From assembly GCA_014379305.1 (NCBI GenBank), contig JACMMB010000262.1:1-13556 (forward strand): 13,556 nt of DNA, given 5' to 3'. Origin of the DNA: Akkermansiaceae bacterium (GTDB lineage Bacteria; Verrucomicrobiota; Verrucomicrobiia; Verrucomicrobiales; Akkermansiaceae). The translations under genes were made by a program, and so were the position numbers. Under the pieces are notes generated by a model. It was not told where the DNA came from and did no database searches. It saw only the letters and a program-made list of their open reading frames with translations. Shown here piece after piece: positions 1 through 7,410 of this stretch. Each line of letters opens with the position of its first letter. Within the stretch, counting starts at the first letter, position 1.

Positions 1-14
1 ATTACGGATTGATT

Positions 15-3000
15 TCAGTCGTTGAATTTAACCGGGGGCTTTGAGCCCCGGCGCACGAGAACGTAGAAAAACGGGGCGAACAGGATGCCGAAAAGGGTCA
101 CGGCAATCATGCCGAAGAATACGACAGTCCCGAGCGCCTGCCGCATTTCCGCTCCGGGTCCGGAGGCAATGACAAGAGGGATGACGCCTAGGATGAAAGC
201 GAGCGAGGTCATGATAATGGGGCGGAGACGCAGCGAGGCGGCTTCCGCAGCCGCTTCGAAACGATCCATTCCCTGATCCTCCAGTTGCTTGGCAAACTCG
301 ACGATCAGGATGGCATTTTTACTCGCCAGGGCGATCAGGACCACAAGTCCGATCTGGGTTAGGATGTTGTTATCCATGCCGCGAATGTAGATGCCCCAAA
401 TTGCACCGGCGAGACAGAGTGGGACGGTCAGGACTACAGCCAGAGGAAGTCCCCAGCTTTCGTATTGTGCGGCCAGGAGTAGAAAAACGAAGAGGATGGC
501 GACGAGGAAAATGATCGTGGGCGAGCCAGAATTCTCGCTTTCCTGATACGCGAGTTCGGTCCACTCATAACTGATGCCGGGCGGCAACACCTTACTTGCG
601 AGGGACTCCATCTTGGCAAGGGCCTGACCGGTGCTGATTCCGGGCGCGGCAGCTCCGATGAGGTCGGCGGCGGGATAGAGATTATGGCGGACGACCCGGT
701 CCGGACCCGTGGCCTGGCGCAATTCCATGACGGAACCCAGAGGCACCATTTCTCCGGCGGCGTTGCGCGTTTTCAGCTTGGCAATGTCTTCATAATCGTC
801 GCGGAAACTTGCGTCGGCTTGGGCCGTGACTCGGTATGTGCGGCCGTAGAGGTCCAGTTCGTTAACAAATGATGAGCCGAGATATACTTCGAGAGTTTGG
901 AAGAGGTTTTCGAGCGGAACCCCGAGCATCAGGGCTTTTTCACGATTGATATCAGCATACAGTTGTGGCCCGGAGGAATTGAATGGAGTGAAAGCCTGAG
1001 CGACTTCCGGCTCTGCGGATGCGGCGAAGGCAAGCCCCCAGGTGGCTTGCTCCAAGGCGGCGTAACCAAGGCCTGCGCGATCCTGAATTTCCATTTTGAA
1101 GCCGCCACCATTGCCCAGGCCACGGACCGTCGGTGGTGGGATCACGATGCCGAAGGCATCGATTTTCCGGATGGCTTTGGTGAGATTCTCGTAGATCGCC
1201 GGGCCGCGCTCCCGCTCCGAGAAAGGCTTGAACACCGGGAAAAGCACGATGGAATTGGTGGCGTTTGAAAAGGTCGCCCCGCTAAAGCCTGCGAAGCTAA
1301 CCACTCCCTCGACGCCTTCCACTTTTGAAACGAGCTTGATCAGCTGTTTCGCGACCTCATCGGTTCGATCCAGCGAGGCACCGCTGGGAAGCTGCGCGGC
1401 GACAATCGCATAGCCCTGATCCTGTGGCGGGATGAAGCCACCGGGCACCATTTTGAAGCCTAGACCTGCGATTGCCAAGAGTCCTGCATACAAGAGAATC
1501 ATGACGAAACCGAGACGAACAGTGCGCTTGACCAGCGAGGTATAGCCTCGGTTCAAGCCATCGAATGCGCGGTTGAAAATTTTGAAGAACCAGCCTAGGA
1601 GGAAATTGATTCCACGCGTCATTAAATCCTGTTTGTCATGCTTGGCTCGCAATAGCAGCACCCCGAGAGCAGGGCTTAGGGTTAGCGATACGATCGCTGA
1701 AATCGTGGTCGAAGCGGCGATGGTCAGGGAGAACTGGCGGTAGAACTGACCGGAAATACCCGTGAGGAATGCGGTCGGGATAAACACGGCGAGCAGCACG
1801 AGCGACGTAGCGATGATCGCGCCGCTGACTTCCGTCATTGAAATACGGGCCGCTTCGCGAGGGGTCAGGCCTTTTTCAAGATTCCGCTCGATGTTTTCAA
1901 CCACCACAATGGCGTCATCGACCACGATGCCGATGGCAAGCACCAGTCCGAAAAGAGTGAGGTTGTTAATCGAGAAACCAAATATCTGCATGATCGCGAA
2001 CGTGCCGATCAACGATACCGGAATGGCTAGAACAGGGATGAGGGCGGCCCTCCAGGATTGGAGGAAGATGATCATCACCAGCACCACCAGAAGAACCGCT
2101 TCAAACAGCGTATGCAGCACTGCTTCAATCGATTTATCGATGAATTGGGTGGGGTCATAGAAGATTGCGTATTCAAGACCTTTTGGGAAATCCGCAGCCA
2201 TTTCATCCATCGCAGTGCGAATGGCTTTGGAGGTTTCGAGGGCGTTCGAGCCGGGTCGCTGAAAGACAGGGAGGGCCAGGGTTGGCGTTTCGTTCAGGTA
2301 GGCGTTGACGTTATAATCGAGCGAGCCAAGTTCGACCCTGGCAACATCTGCAAGGCGGACGATGCGGCCGTTATCACCGGTTTTCACGACAACTTTTTCA
2401 AACTCGCCTACATCGGAGAGGCGTCCCTGGGCGGTGACATTGACTTGAAATGGCAATTCCTTTTCCATCGGTTGCTGGCCGATGGTGCCGGCGGCGATCT
2501 GGACATTCTGGGCGCGCAGGGCGGCAACAACTTCTTCTGCGGATAGTTTGTAAAATGCCATCCGCTCCGGATTCAGCCACACCCGCATGGAATATTCACG
2601 CCCGCCGAACAAGCGCACTTCGCCAACGCCATCGATACGGCGCAGGCGCTCGCGGACTTGTAGCAAGCCGTAATTGGAGACGTAGCCAAGATCGAAGGTG
2701 CCGTCTTTCGAGAACATCTGGACCACGAGCAAAAGGTCGGGCGAGGCTTTTTGGACGGTCACGCCAATGCGGCGGACCGATTCCGGCAGGCGCGCCTGGG
2801 CAATGGCAACGCGGTTCTGAACCAGCACCTGGGCCTTATCGAGATCGGTGCCGAGCTTGAAGCTCACAGTGAGCGAGTAGGCTCCGTCCGCCGTGCTCTG
2901 CGAGTTCATGTAGAGCATGTTTTCCACGCCGTTAACCTCTTGTTCGATTGGCGCGGCAAGAGTTTTGGCAATAGTGTCCGGAGTGGCCCCCGGGTAGGCT

Positions 3001-3149
3001 GTTTGCACTACAACTGTCGGTGGAGCGACCTCGGGAAACTGCGCGACGGGCAGCGTAAAATAGGAAATCGCGCCGATGAACACGATCAGCAGCGAAATGA
3101 CCGTCGCAAAGCGCGGACGGTCGATGAAAAAGAAGGAAAAGCTTTTCAT
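15..3149 (-). CDS. RND multidrug efflux transporter, inner-membrane subunit (HAE1/AcrB-like)
   Basis: Proton-driven inner-membrane pump of a tripartite exporter. In this family it takes hydrophobic or amphipathic compounds from the periplasm or membrane and passes them to an outer-membrane channel. The 1044-residue length is typical of AcrB/MexB. The N-terminus has the family's FFIDRP motif (residues 7-12), followed by the first membrane helix. The fourth-helix region carries the proton-relay aspartates D411 and D412 in IGIVVDDAIVVVENIERN. Partner residues K944 (ASKNAILIVEFA), R974 and T981 (RLRPIIMTS) are present, so the relay looks intact. The two large periplasmic loops (about 30-340 and 570-875) and both membrane-helix blocks are complete. 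The ATG overlaps the adaptor gene's TGA as ATGA, which implies translational coupling. It is the last gene of the operon; its stop is 14 bases from the window edge, so no terminator can be seen. The substrate cannot be told from sequence. Confidence 0.96.
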   Translation of the reverse strand: MKSFSFFFIDRPRFATVISLLIVFIGAISYFTLPVAQFPEVAPPTVVVQTAYPGATPDTIAKTLAAPIEQEVNGVENMLYMNSQSTADGAYSLTVSFKLGTDLDKAQVLVQNRVAIAQARLPESVRRIGVTVQKASPDLLLVVQMFSKDGTFDLGYVSNYGLLQVRERLRRIDGVGEVRLFGGREYSMRVWLNPERMAFYKLSAEEVVAALRAQNVQIAAGTIGQQPMEKELPFQVNVTAQGRLSDVGEFEKVVVKTGDNGRIVRLADVARVELGSLDYNVNAYLNETPTLALPVFQRPGSNALETSKAIRTAMDEMAADFPKGLEYAIFYDPTQFIDKSIEAVLHTLFEAVLLVVLVMIIFLQSWRAALIPVLAIPVSLIGTFAIMQIFGFSINNLTLFGLVLAIGIVVDDAIVVVENIERNLEKGLTPREAARISMTEVSGAIIATSLVLLAVFIPTAFLTGISGQFYRQFSLTIAASTTISAIVSLTLSPALGVLLLRAKHDKQDLMTRGINFLLGWFFKIFNRAFDGLNRGYTSLVKRTVRLGFVMILLYAGLLAIAGLGFKMVPGGFIPPQDQGYAIVAAQLPSGASLDRTDEVAKQLIKLVSKVEGVEGVVSFAGFSGATFSNATNSIVLFPVFKPFSERERGPAIYENLTKAIRKIDAFGIVIPPPTVRGLGNGGGFKMEIQDRAGLGYAALEQATWGLAFAASAEPEVAQAFTPFNSSGPQLYADINREKALMLGVPLENLFQTLEVYLGSSFVNELDLYGRTYRVTAQADASFRDDYEDIAKLKTRNAAGEMVPLGSVMELRQATGPDRVVRHNLYPAADLIGAAAPGISTGQALAKMESLASKVLPPGISYEWTELAYQESENSGSPTIIFLVAILFVFLLLAAQYESWGLPLAVVLTVPLCLAGAIWGIYIRGMDNNILTQIGLVVLIALASKNAILIVEFAKQLEDQGMDRFEAAAEAASLRLRPIIMTSLAFILGVIPLVIASGPGAEMRQALGTVVFFGMIAVTLFGILFAPFFYVLVRRGSKPPVKFND

Positions 3150-4315
3150 TTGGCCGGGGCCTCTTTGGTTTCACCATCACCTTCGGTGGCGATCATTGGC
3201 ACTGTTGTTGGCTGTAAAGGCGCTCCCGGGCGTAGAAGCTGGATTCCAGAAATCGCAATGAGATCATCCTTCCCGATGCCTTCGGTGATCACCCGCAGAC
3301 CCTCTTCCAAGGCGCCGGTTTCGACGAATCGGCGCTCCACGCTGTTGTCTGGTTTCAAGATCCAGGCAAAGCGCTTGGACTGATCGAAACCAAGCGCGGC
3401 ATCCTGAACCAGAAGCCTTTCGGCAGGCTCGCCAATCGGAACACGGACGCGGGCAAACAGACCTGGAGTAAGAAATTCGTTTTCGTTATTTACTTTAGCG
3501 CGGATCTGCAAGGTCGCAGTCTGACGGTCAAGCTGGTTTTCGGAAAAATCGATCTGGCCTTCGAATTCGAATTTATCGCGGTCAGAAACAGCGATTTCGA
3601 CTTTGGATTGCCCGCCCCCGCGGCCACCTTCAGGGCTGTCGAGAAGCAGCCTGTTGAATTGGAGAACGCGGCGCTCGTCCACTTCGAAATTACAATAAAT
3701 CGGATGGTGCGGCACAATGGTGGTCAGGATGGTGGCGTTGGCATTGCCACCGGATATATAGTTTCCCACGGTGATATTGAAGCGGCCTGCAATGCCCGTG
3801 ATCGGCGCATGGACATCCGCGAATTCAAGATCGAGCCGGGCCGTGCGGAGTCCTGCTTCGGCGGCAAGAAGATCAGCTTGTGCCTGCGCCACTTCACTTT
3901 CGCGAGTATCGAATTCCTCCCGGGAAACCGCATTTTTCTTCACCAGACTATCGGCCCGGGCGAGGCCGCTTTCCGCAAGGCCGAGGCGCGCGGTTGCCTG
4001 CTTCTGAACGGCCTCCGCCCTGGACAGGCCGGCATCAAACACGCGCGGATCGATACGGAACATCAGATCGCCTTTATTGATTTTCTGTCCTTCGACGAAA
4101 TGCACGGATTCAAGATAACCGCTGACCCGCGCCTGAAGATTGACTTCCTCAATCGCACTGAAACGCCCTGTATAGGTCTCGCTGATAGCGACGGTCTTCA
4201 GCACCGGATGAGCGACTTGCACCGGCATCGGGGGAGGGGGGCCATCAGCTTCTTTTTTTGGGCTGCAGTGGGCGAGGAATATGACTGCGACGGGTAGAAA
4301 ATAATAAAATTTCAT
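3146..4315 (-). CDS. RND efflux periplasmic adaptor (membrane fusion protein, AcrA-like)
   Basis: Periplasmic adaptor joining the RND transporter to the outer-membrane channel. It has 389 residues, normal for AcrA/MexA. After a short hydrophobic signal (about 4-15) comes C17 in FLAHCS, a possible lipoprotein site, although His just before the Cys is not a standard lipobox residue. The first half of the lipoyl domain is at 57-90 (ARVSGYL, then VEGQKINKGDLMFRIDP). A charged, Ala-rich alpha-hairpin spans about 92-160. The second lipoyl half is at 163-188 (HAPITGIAGR). Beta-barrel and membrane-proximal domains follow (about 200-370), including LTPGLFARVRVPIGEP. A Gly-rich loop (GGRGGG, 230-235) looks like a small lineage insertion. 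The gene lies 18 bases after the outer-membrane factor and overlaps the transporter start by 4 bases. No clear Shine-Dalgarno sequence is seen before its ATG. Confidence 0.95.
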   Translation of the reverse strand: MKFYYFLPVAVIFLAHCSPKKEADGPPPPMPVQVAHPVLKTVAISETYTGRFSAIEEVNLQARVSGYLESVHFVEGQKINKGDLMFRIDPRVFDAGLSRAEAVQKQATARLGLAESGLARADSLVKKNAVSREEFDTRESEVAQAQADLLAAEAGLRTARLDLEFADVHAPITGIAGRFNITVGNYISGGNANATILTTIVPHHPIYCNFEVDERRVLQFNRLLLDSPEGGRGGGQSKVEIAVSDRDKFEFEGQIDFSENQLDRQTATLQIRAKVNNENEFLTPGLFARVRVPIGEPAERLLVQDAALGFDQSKRFAWILKPDNSVERRFVETGALEEGLRVITEGIGKDDLIAISGIQLLRPGAPLQPTTVPMIATEGDGETKEAPAK

Positions 4316-4333
4316 TATCTTGGGAGTAGTGAA

Positions 4334-5761
4334 TTATTTGGAAAAGCCACCACCGAGAGCCTGGATGAGCTGGACGGTGGCGCCGAAAGCGCGGCCTCTG
4401 GCCTGGACCTCGCCGCGCCTTGCATTCAACAGTTCGCGCTGGCTATCGACGACTTCGAGGTAGCTGGAAATACCTTCCTTGTAGCGTATATCCGAGAGTT
4501 CAAAGGATTTTTCGGCTGCGAGAATGCTGTCCTGCTGAGCCGAGATTTCGTTGTTTGCGGCGCGTCGCGTTGCCAGGGCGTTCTCCACATCGACGAAGGC
4601 GCCCAAGACGGTTTGTTGATAATTTGCCAGAGCTTCTTCGTGGCGTGCCACAGCGACTGCGTAGTCGGCTTTGCGGCGTGCTCCTTGGAACAGCGGCAGA
4701 TCTATCTGAGGTCCAATCGAGAATTCCCGGCTCGACCATTTCAGGAAATCCGAGGGATCGATCGATGAAAGGCCGCCGGTCGCTATGAGCGAAATGCGCG
4801 GGTAGAAATTCGCTTCAGCCACACCGATTTGCGCCGAACTGGCGGCTAGCCTGCGCTCCGCGACGAAAACATCCGGACGTCTGCCGAGCAATTGGGCAGG
4901 TGACCCTGCGGCGATTCCAGGAGCGCTTCGGTCAATTGTGACTGGCGGAATAGAAAGGTTCGAAGGATTTTTGCCTGCAAGCAGGGCAATTGCATTTTCA
5001 AGGGCGGCGCGCGGGGCTTGCAGGCTGACAAGTTGGGAGCGGGTCGCGGCGAGTTCGGATTCCGCTCGTGCGACATCAAGCTCGCTGGTTTTCCCGCCCT
5101 CAAAACGATCCCGGGCAAGTTCCAAGGTTTCCTCTCTGGTCTTTAGCGCCTTGCTCAGCACGTCGGCTTCGGTGTCGAGAAAACGCAGGGCGAGATAATT
5201 GCGGGCAAGTTGCGCCTGGAGGGAAAGCCGCACCTGATCGACGGATATTTCAGCAGCGTTCGTGTTCGCTTCCCCCGCCTCAACCAGGCGCCGGACCCGG
5301 CCCCAAAGATCCACCTCATAAGCGAGCGATAAGCCGACCCGGTAGTTGGTAAAATAAGTTTGCAACCCGCCGCCACCCACACCGCCGCCGCCCCGATCCG
5401 ATTCAGTGCCCCGATTTCTTATGAGGGAGGCTTCGGTAAAAACCTGTGGAAGCTGGAGGGAGCGGTCGATTCCGAGCAAGGCGTAGGCTTGGTTACGACG
5501 TGCTTCCGCGGCGCGCAGATCGAAGTTACCTCCTTCGAGACTTGTCATCAGGGAATTCAATTTGCCGTCGTCAAAAATCCGCCACCATCTACCGCCAATG
5601 CCGGAGGAATAAGCTGATGAAGAGTTCTTGTAGGCGGCCGCGCCCTCCGAGGCAGGGACTTGATGATCCGGGCCTACGGGTTTACACGATGATGAAAAGA
5701 GAGCGAGCGCGACAATTGGTAAAAATAATATGTAGCTGATGGTATGGAATTTCGCTTTCAA
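4334..5761 (-). CDS. RND efflux outer-membrane factor, lipoprotein (OprM/NodT-like)
   Basis: Outer-membrane channel subunit of the efflux complex. The 475 residues match the NodT/OprM family. The signal peptide ends in FSSSC with C26 as the likely lipidated residue, followed by KPVGPDHQVP, the family's CxxVGPDxxxP start of the mature protein. Two structural repeats are visible. The first contains AYEVDLWGRVRR (148-158) and the second contains LPLFQGARRKADYAVAVA (355-372). LLGRRPDVFVAERRL (291-305) and AEANFYPRISL (315-325) are also diagnostic. A Gly-rich run (about 124-132) sits in a predicted surface or strand-loop region. The only available start is TTG at 5761: no in-frame ATG or GTG lies between the upstream stop-free stretch and the signal peptide, and a TTG start gives a well-formed Lys-containing signal. 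It is the first gene of the pump operon, 29 bases after the TetR gene. Confidence 0.94.
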   Translation of the reverse strand: MKAKFHTISYILFLPIVALALFSSSCKPVGPDHQVPASEGAAAYKNSSSAYSSGIGGRWWRIFDDGKLNSLMTSLEGGNFDLRAAEARRNQAYALLGIDRSLQLPQVFTEASLIRNRGTESDRGGGGVGGGGLQTYFTNYRVGLSLAYEVDLWGRVRRLVEAGEANTNAAEISVDQVRLSLQAQLARNYLALRFLDTEADVLSKALKTREETLELARDRFEGGKTSELDVARAESELAATRSQLVSLQAPRAALENAIALLAGKNPSNLSIPPVTIDRSAPGIAAGSPAQLLGRRPDVFVAERRLAASSAQIGVAEANFYPRISLIATGGLSSIDPSDFLKWSSREFSIGPQIDLPLFQGARRKADYAVAVARHEEALANYQQTVLGAFVDVENALATRRAANNEISAQQDSILAAEKSFELSDIRYKEGISSYLEVVDSQRELLNARRGEVQARGRAFGATVQLIQALGGGFSK

Positions 5762-5790
5762 GCTACTTGATTTGTGAAAGTTGAGGACAA

Positions 5791-6411
5791 TTAGACCAAT
5801 TGGTCGGAATAGGCTTTTGGTTCCATTAAAGCCAATCGTCGCTTAATGAAAGTAAGAGCACCACGCATCGGTTCGGTGGATTTGCAGATCGCGGCCCGCT
5901 GTATAGCGCCAGCCCAAAGGTCCCGGATTAATCCGGCTTCGGCAGACGCATCCAGTTCAGCGGGAAGCAAGTTCTTGAGCTTGGCCTCGTCCAATACCGA
6001 GGTAAGAATTTTGAGCCAAGCAATCATTCCTTCTGCGAGCACGACTCTCATGGGATCACTTAGATCAGTGACTTCGGAAGCCAATTTAAGCACAAGGCAC
6101 GGGCACTTGCCGCCGCTTTCCTGAAATTTTCCAATAGAGGATTCGAGTAGTGTTGTAATTCGCCGTATCGGGTCAGATTCGAGTTCAGAACAGAGCAGGA
6201 CGCTCGTATTAGAGGTCGTTGCGGCGTTGATGTAATGCTTGAGCAGTTCTACCCCAAAATGCTCTTTCGATTCAAAATAGTGGTAAAAAGAGCCTTTTGG
6301 CACACCCACTGCATTAAGTATTTCGTTGAGACCGACCGAATGGAAACTTCGCTTCCACATGATCTCTTCGGCTGCATCCAAGATGCGTTCTTTGGTGTGT
6401 GGAATGCTCAA
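5791..6411 (-). CDS. TetR-family transcriptional repressor, NemR-like, next to the RND operon
   Basis: A 206-residue TetR-type dimeric repressor, probably controlling itself and the downstream efflux operon. The N-terminal helix-turn-helix domain spans about 6-52, with VGVPKGSFYHYFESKEHFGV (35-54) as recognition helix and following helix. The ligand domain resembles E. coli NemR as I remember it: CLVLKLASEVTDLSDPMR (105-122) and LWAGAIQRAAICKSTEPM (165-182). NemR's redox-reactive Cys106 corresponds to C105 here; C103 is an additional cysteine. By the same alignment, the lysine that NemR uses opposite this cysteine is Ala174. The start is TTG at 6411; upstream in-frame codons contain no ATG, GTG or TTG before a stop at 6457. 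The last four codons and the stop form most of a palindromic operator. Electrophile or oxidant sensing is inferred from the cysteine, not shown. Confidence 0.93.
   Translation of the reverse strand: MSIPHTKERILDAAEEIMWKRSFHSVGLNEILNAVGVPKGSFYHYFESKEHFGVELLKHYINAATTSNTSVLLCSELESDPIRRITTLLESSIGKFQESGGKCPCLVLKLASEVTDLSDPMRVVLAEGMIAWLKILTSVLDEAKLKNLLPAELDASAEAGLIRDLWAGAIQRAAICKSTEPMRGALTFIKRRLALMEPKAYSDQLV
5792..5807. promoter_or_regulatory. Probable TetR operator inside the 3' end of the regulator gene
   Basis: TAGACCAATTGGTC (5792-5805) contains a perfect 12-base palindrome, GACCAATTGGTC (5794-5805). It covers the regulator's final codons (Asp-Gln-Leu-Val, then stop) and ends about 33 bases before the pump operon's start codon. 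The half-site GACC/GGTC matches the half-site seen upstream of the regulator itself and resembles the TAGACC-N4-GGTCTA box I recall for NemR-type repressors. The right half departs from it at its last two bases. It lies at the expected transcription start of the candidate promoter at 5807-5835. Confidence 0.55.
5807..5835 (-). promoter_or_regulatory. Candidate promoter of the efflux operon
   Basis: On the minus strand, TTGGCT (5830-5835) and CTATTC (5807-5812) are separated by 17 bases. The -35 is fair; the -10 is a weak match. The predicted start of transcription (near 5800) falls in the middle of the GACCAATTGGTC palindrome, which would suit repression by the adjacent TetR protein. Read-through from the regulator's own promoter is an alternative source of operon mRNA. 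Confidence 0.3.
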
Positions 6412-6418
6412 CGGAATA

Positions 6419-6446
6419 TAAATAGACCGGTCGTCTAGAGGAGCAA
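6419..6446 (-). promoter_or_regulatory. Candidate promoter of the TetR gene
   Basis: On the minus strand, TTGCTC (6441-6446) and TATTTA (6419-6424) are spaced by 16 bases, and the operator palindrome lies between them. Transcription would begin around 6412, next to the TTG start at 6411, so the message would be leaderless or nearly so. No Shine-Dalgarno sequence is seen, which agrees with this but does not prove it. Confidence 0.35.
6423..6437. promoter_or_regulatory. Probable autoregulatory TetR operator
   Basis: TAGACCGGTCGTCTA consists of inverted arms TAGAC (6423-6427) and GTCTA (6433-6437), and contains the palindrome GACCGGTC (6425-6432). It lies 12 bases upstream of the regulator's TTG start and shares the TAGACC/GGTC motif with the second copy before the pump operon. 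Its spacer is one base shorter than in the TAGACC-N4-GGTCTA form I recall for NemR-type regulators. On the minus strand it fills the gap between the candidate -35 and -10. Confidence 0.5.
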
Positions 6447-6538
6447 GGGAAAAAATTTAGCATTAGATATTGGTTATGGTGCCCGGGTATTCAGCCGATT
6501 CACAAGTGAAGATGGGAGGATAGATTTGGGTTTTCAGT

Positions 6539-6557
6539 TCTCATGCGGGACATGAGA
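6539..6557 (+). promoter_or_regulatory. Stem-loop just before queE start
   Basis: TCTCATG (6539-6545) and CATGAGA (6551-6557) form a perfect 7-bp stem with the 5-base loop CGGGA. The stem ends 7 bases before the queE ATG, and the only weak purine-rich ribosome-binding candidate (GAGAG, 6554-6558) lies in its 3' arm. It could limit ribosome access. It does not look like a preQ1 riboswitch. A chance inverted repeat is possible. Confidence 0.3.
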
Positions 6558-6564
6558 GTGGGCC

Positions 6565-7317
6565 ATGAAGTTGGCGCGACTGGGGGAGGGAGCGGAAATT
6601 TTTCACACTCTGCAAGGCGAGGGAGTGAGTGTGGGGATGCCGGCGGTTTTTGTGAGGTTGGCGCTCTGTAATTTACACTGCATCTGGTGCGATACGGATC
6701 ACACTTGGAACTTCGAAGGGACGCCTTGGAAGCATGAAAAGGATGCCGTTGCCGGATACGCAAAGTATCGTAAGGAAGATGTAATTATAGAATTGAGCGT
6801 GGGTGAGGTGTCGGAACTCGTTAGAGAATTCGGATGCCGGCGGGTGGTATTAACCGGTGGAGAGCCACTTTTGCAGGAGCATGAATTGCTGGAATTGATA
6901 AGACTTTTACGGGAAGACGGGCAGGAGTGGTTTTTTGAGATAGAGACCAATGGGACTAAAATGCCAGGGGACGGAATGGCCGCTGAAGTGCAGCAGTTCA
7001 ATGTTTCGCCCAAACTTGGGAATAGCAGGATGTCCGAGGCGACAAGATTGAATAGCAAGGTGCTGGAATCATTATCGAAAACAGGGAAGGCTTGGTTCAA
7101 GTTTGTCATCCAAGGCGAAGGGGATATTTCAGAAGTGACGTCTATCGTGGAGGGATTGGGGCTTCCGAGGGACAAAGTCATTTTGATGCCGGAGGGGCGG
7201 ACAGTTGCCGAGTTGGACAAAGTCGCGGGATGGTTGGCAGGAAGATGCCGGGAGCTGGGATTCCGTTTTTCGGACCGATTGCATGTGAGATTATGGGGAG
7301 ATAAGAGAGGATTCTGA
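6565..7317 (+). CDS. queE: 7-carboxy-7-deazaguanine synthase, radical SAM enzyme
   Basis: Converts 6-carboxy-5,6,7,8-tetrahydropterin to 7-carboxy-7-deazaguanine in the queuosine (and other 7-deazaguanine) pathway; it acts in the cytosol and needs SAM, a [4Fe-4S] cluster and Mg2+. The protein has 250 residues. The N-terminus has EIFHTLQGEGVSVGMPAVFVR (11-31), in which the LQGEG motif is typical of QueE. The cluster-binding cysteines are C35, C39 and C42 (CNLHCIWCDT). LTGGEPLLQ (96-104) is the SAM-binding glycine motif. NVSPKL (146-151) and the C-terminal LHVRLWGDKRGF complete the family pattern. ATG 6565 is the only sensible start: the frame is closed by a TGA at 6553-6555. No queC, queD or queF is in the window. 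The next gene starts 93 bases downstream; that gap shows no clear terminator. Confidence 0.95.
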   Translation: MKLARLGEGAEIFHTLQGEGVSVGMPAVFVRLALCNLHCIWCDTDHTWNFEGTPWKHEKDAVAGYAKYRKEDVIIELSVGEVSELVREFGCRRVVLTGGEPLLQEHELLELIRLLREDGQEWFFEIETNGTKMPGDGMAAEVQQFNVSPKLGNSRMSEATRLNSKVLESLSKTGKAWFKFVIQGEGDISEVTSIVEGLGLPRDKVILMPEGRTVAELDKVAGWLAGRCRELGFRFSDRLHVRLWGDKRGF

Positions 7318-7410
7318 GTGGAGCTTTTAAAACGGGTTTAGCCAGTTAGCGTTATTTTAAGAAACTTTGGCGCAGCGACGGAGTTTGTAGCGGTGTAGAT
7401 TTGATCGAAA

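Noticed and set aside
2751..3383. A 210-codon plus-strand frame over the transporter-adaptor junction
   Set aside because: It crosses two well-supported minus-strand genes and has no family features.
3608..4297. A 229-codon plus-strand frame opposite the adaptor gene
   Set aside because: Shadow of the adaptor gene; its sequence looks random and has no start signal.
5364..5400. GC-rich CCGCCACC-type run as a repeat element
   Set aside because: It encodes the Gly-rich loop of the outer-membrane factor in frame and needs no separate explanation.
6440..6564. preQ1 riboswitch before queE
   Set aside because: No preQ1-I or preQ1-II consensus stem, loop or A-rich tail can be found; only the simple 7-bp hairpin is present.
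6543..6674. A small overlapping frame starting at the ATG in the queE leader hairpin
   Set aside because: It has no family features, its composition is Gly/Ser-rich noise, and the purine-rich GGGAGGA at 6514-6520 is too far away to serve as its ribosome-binding site.
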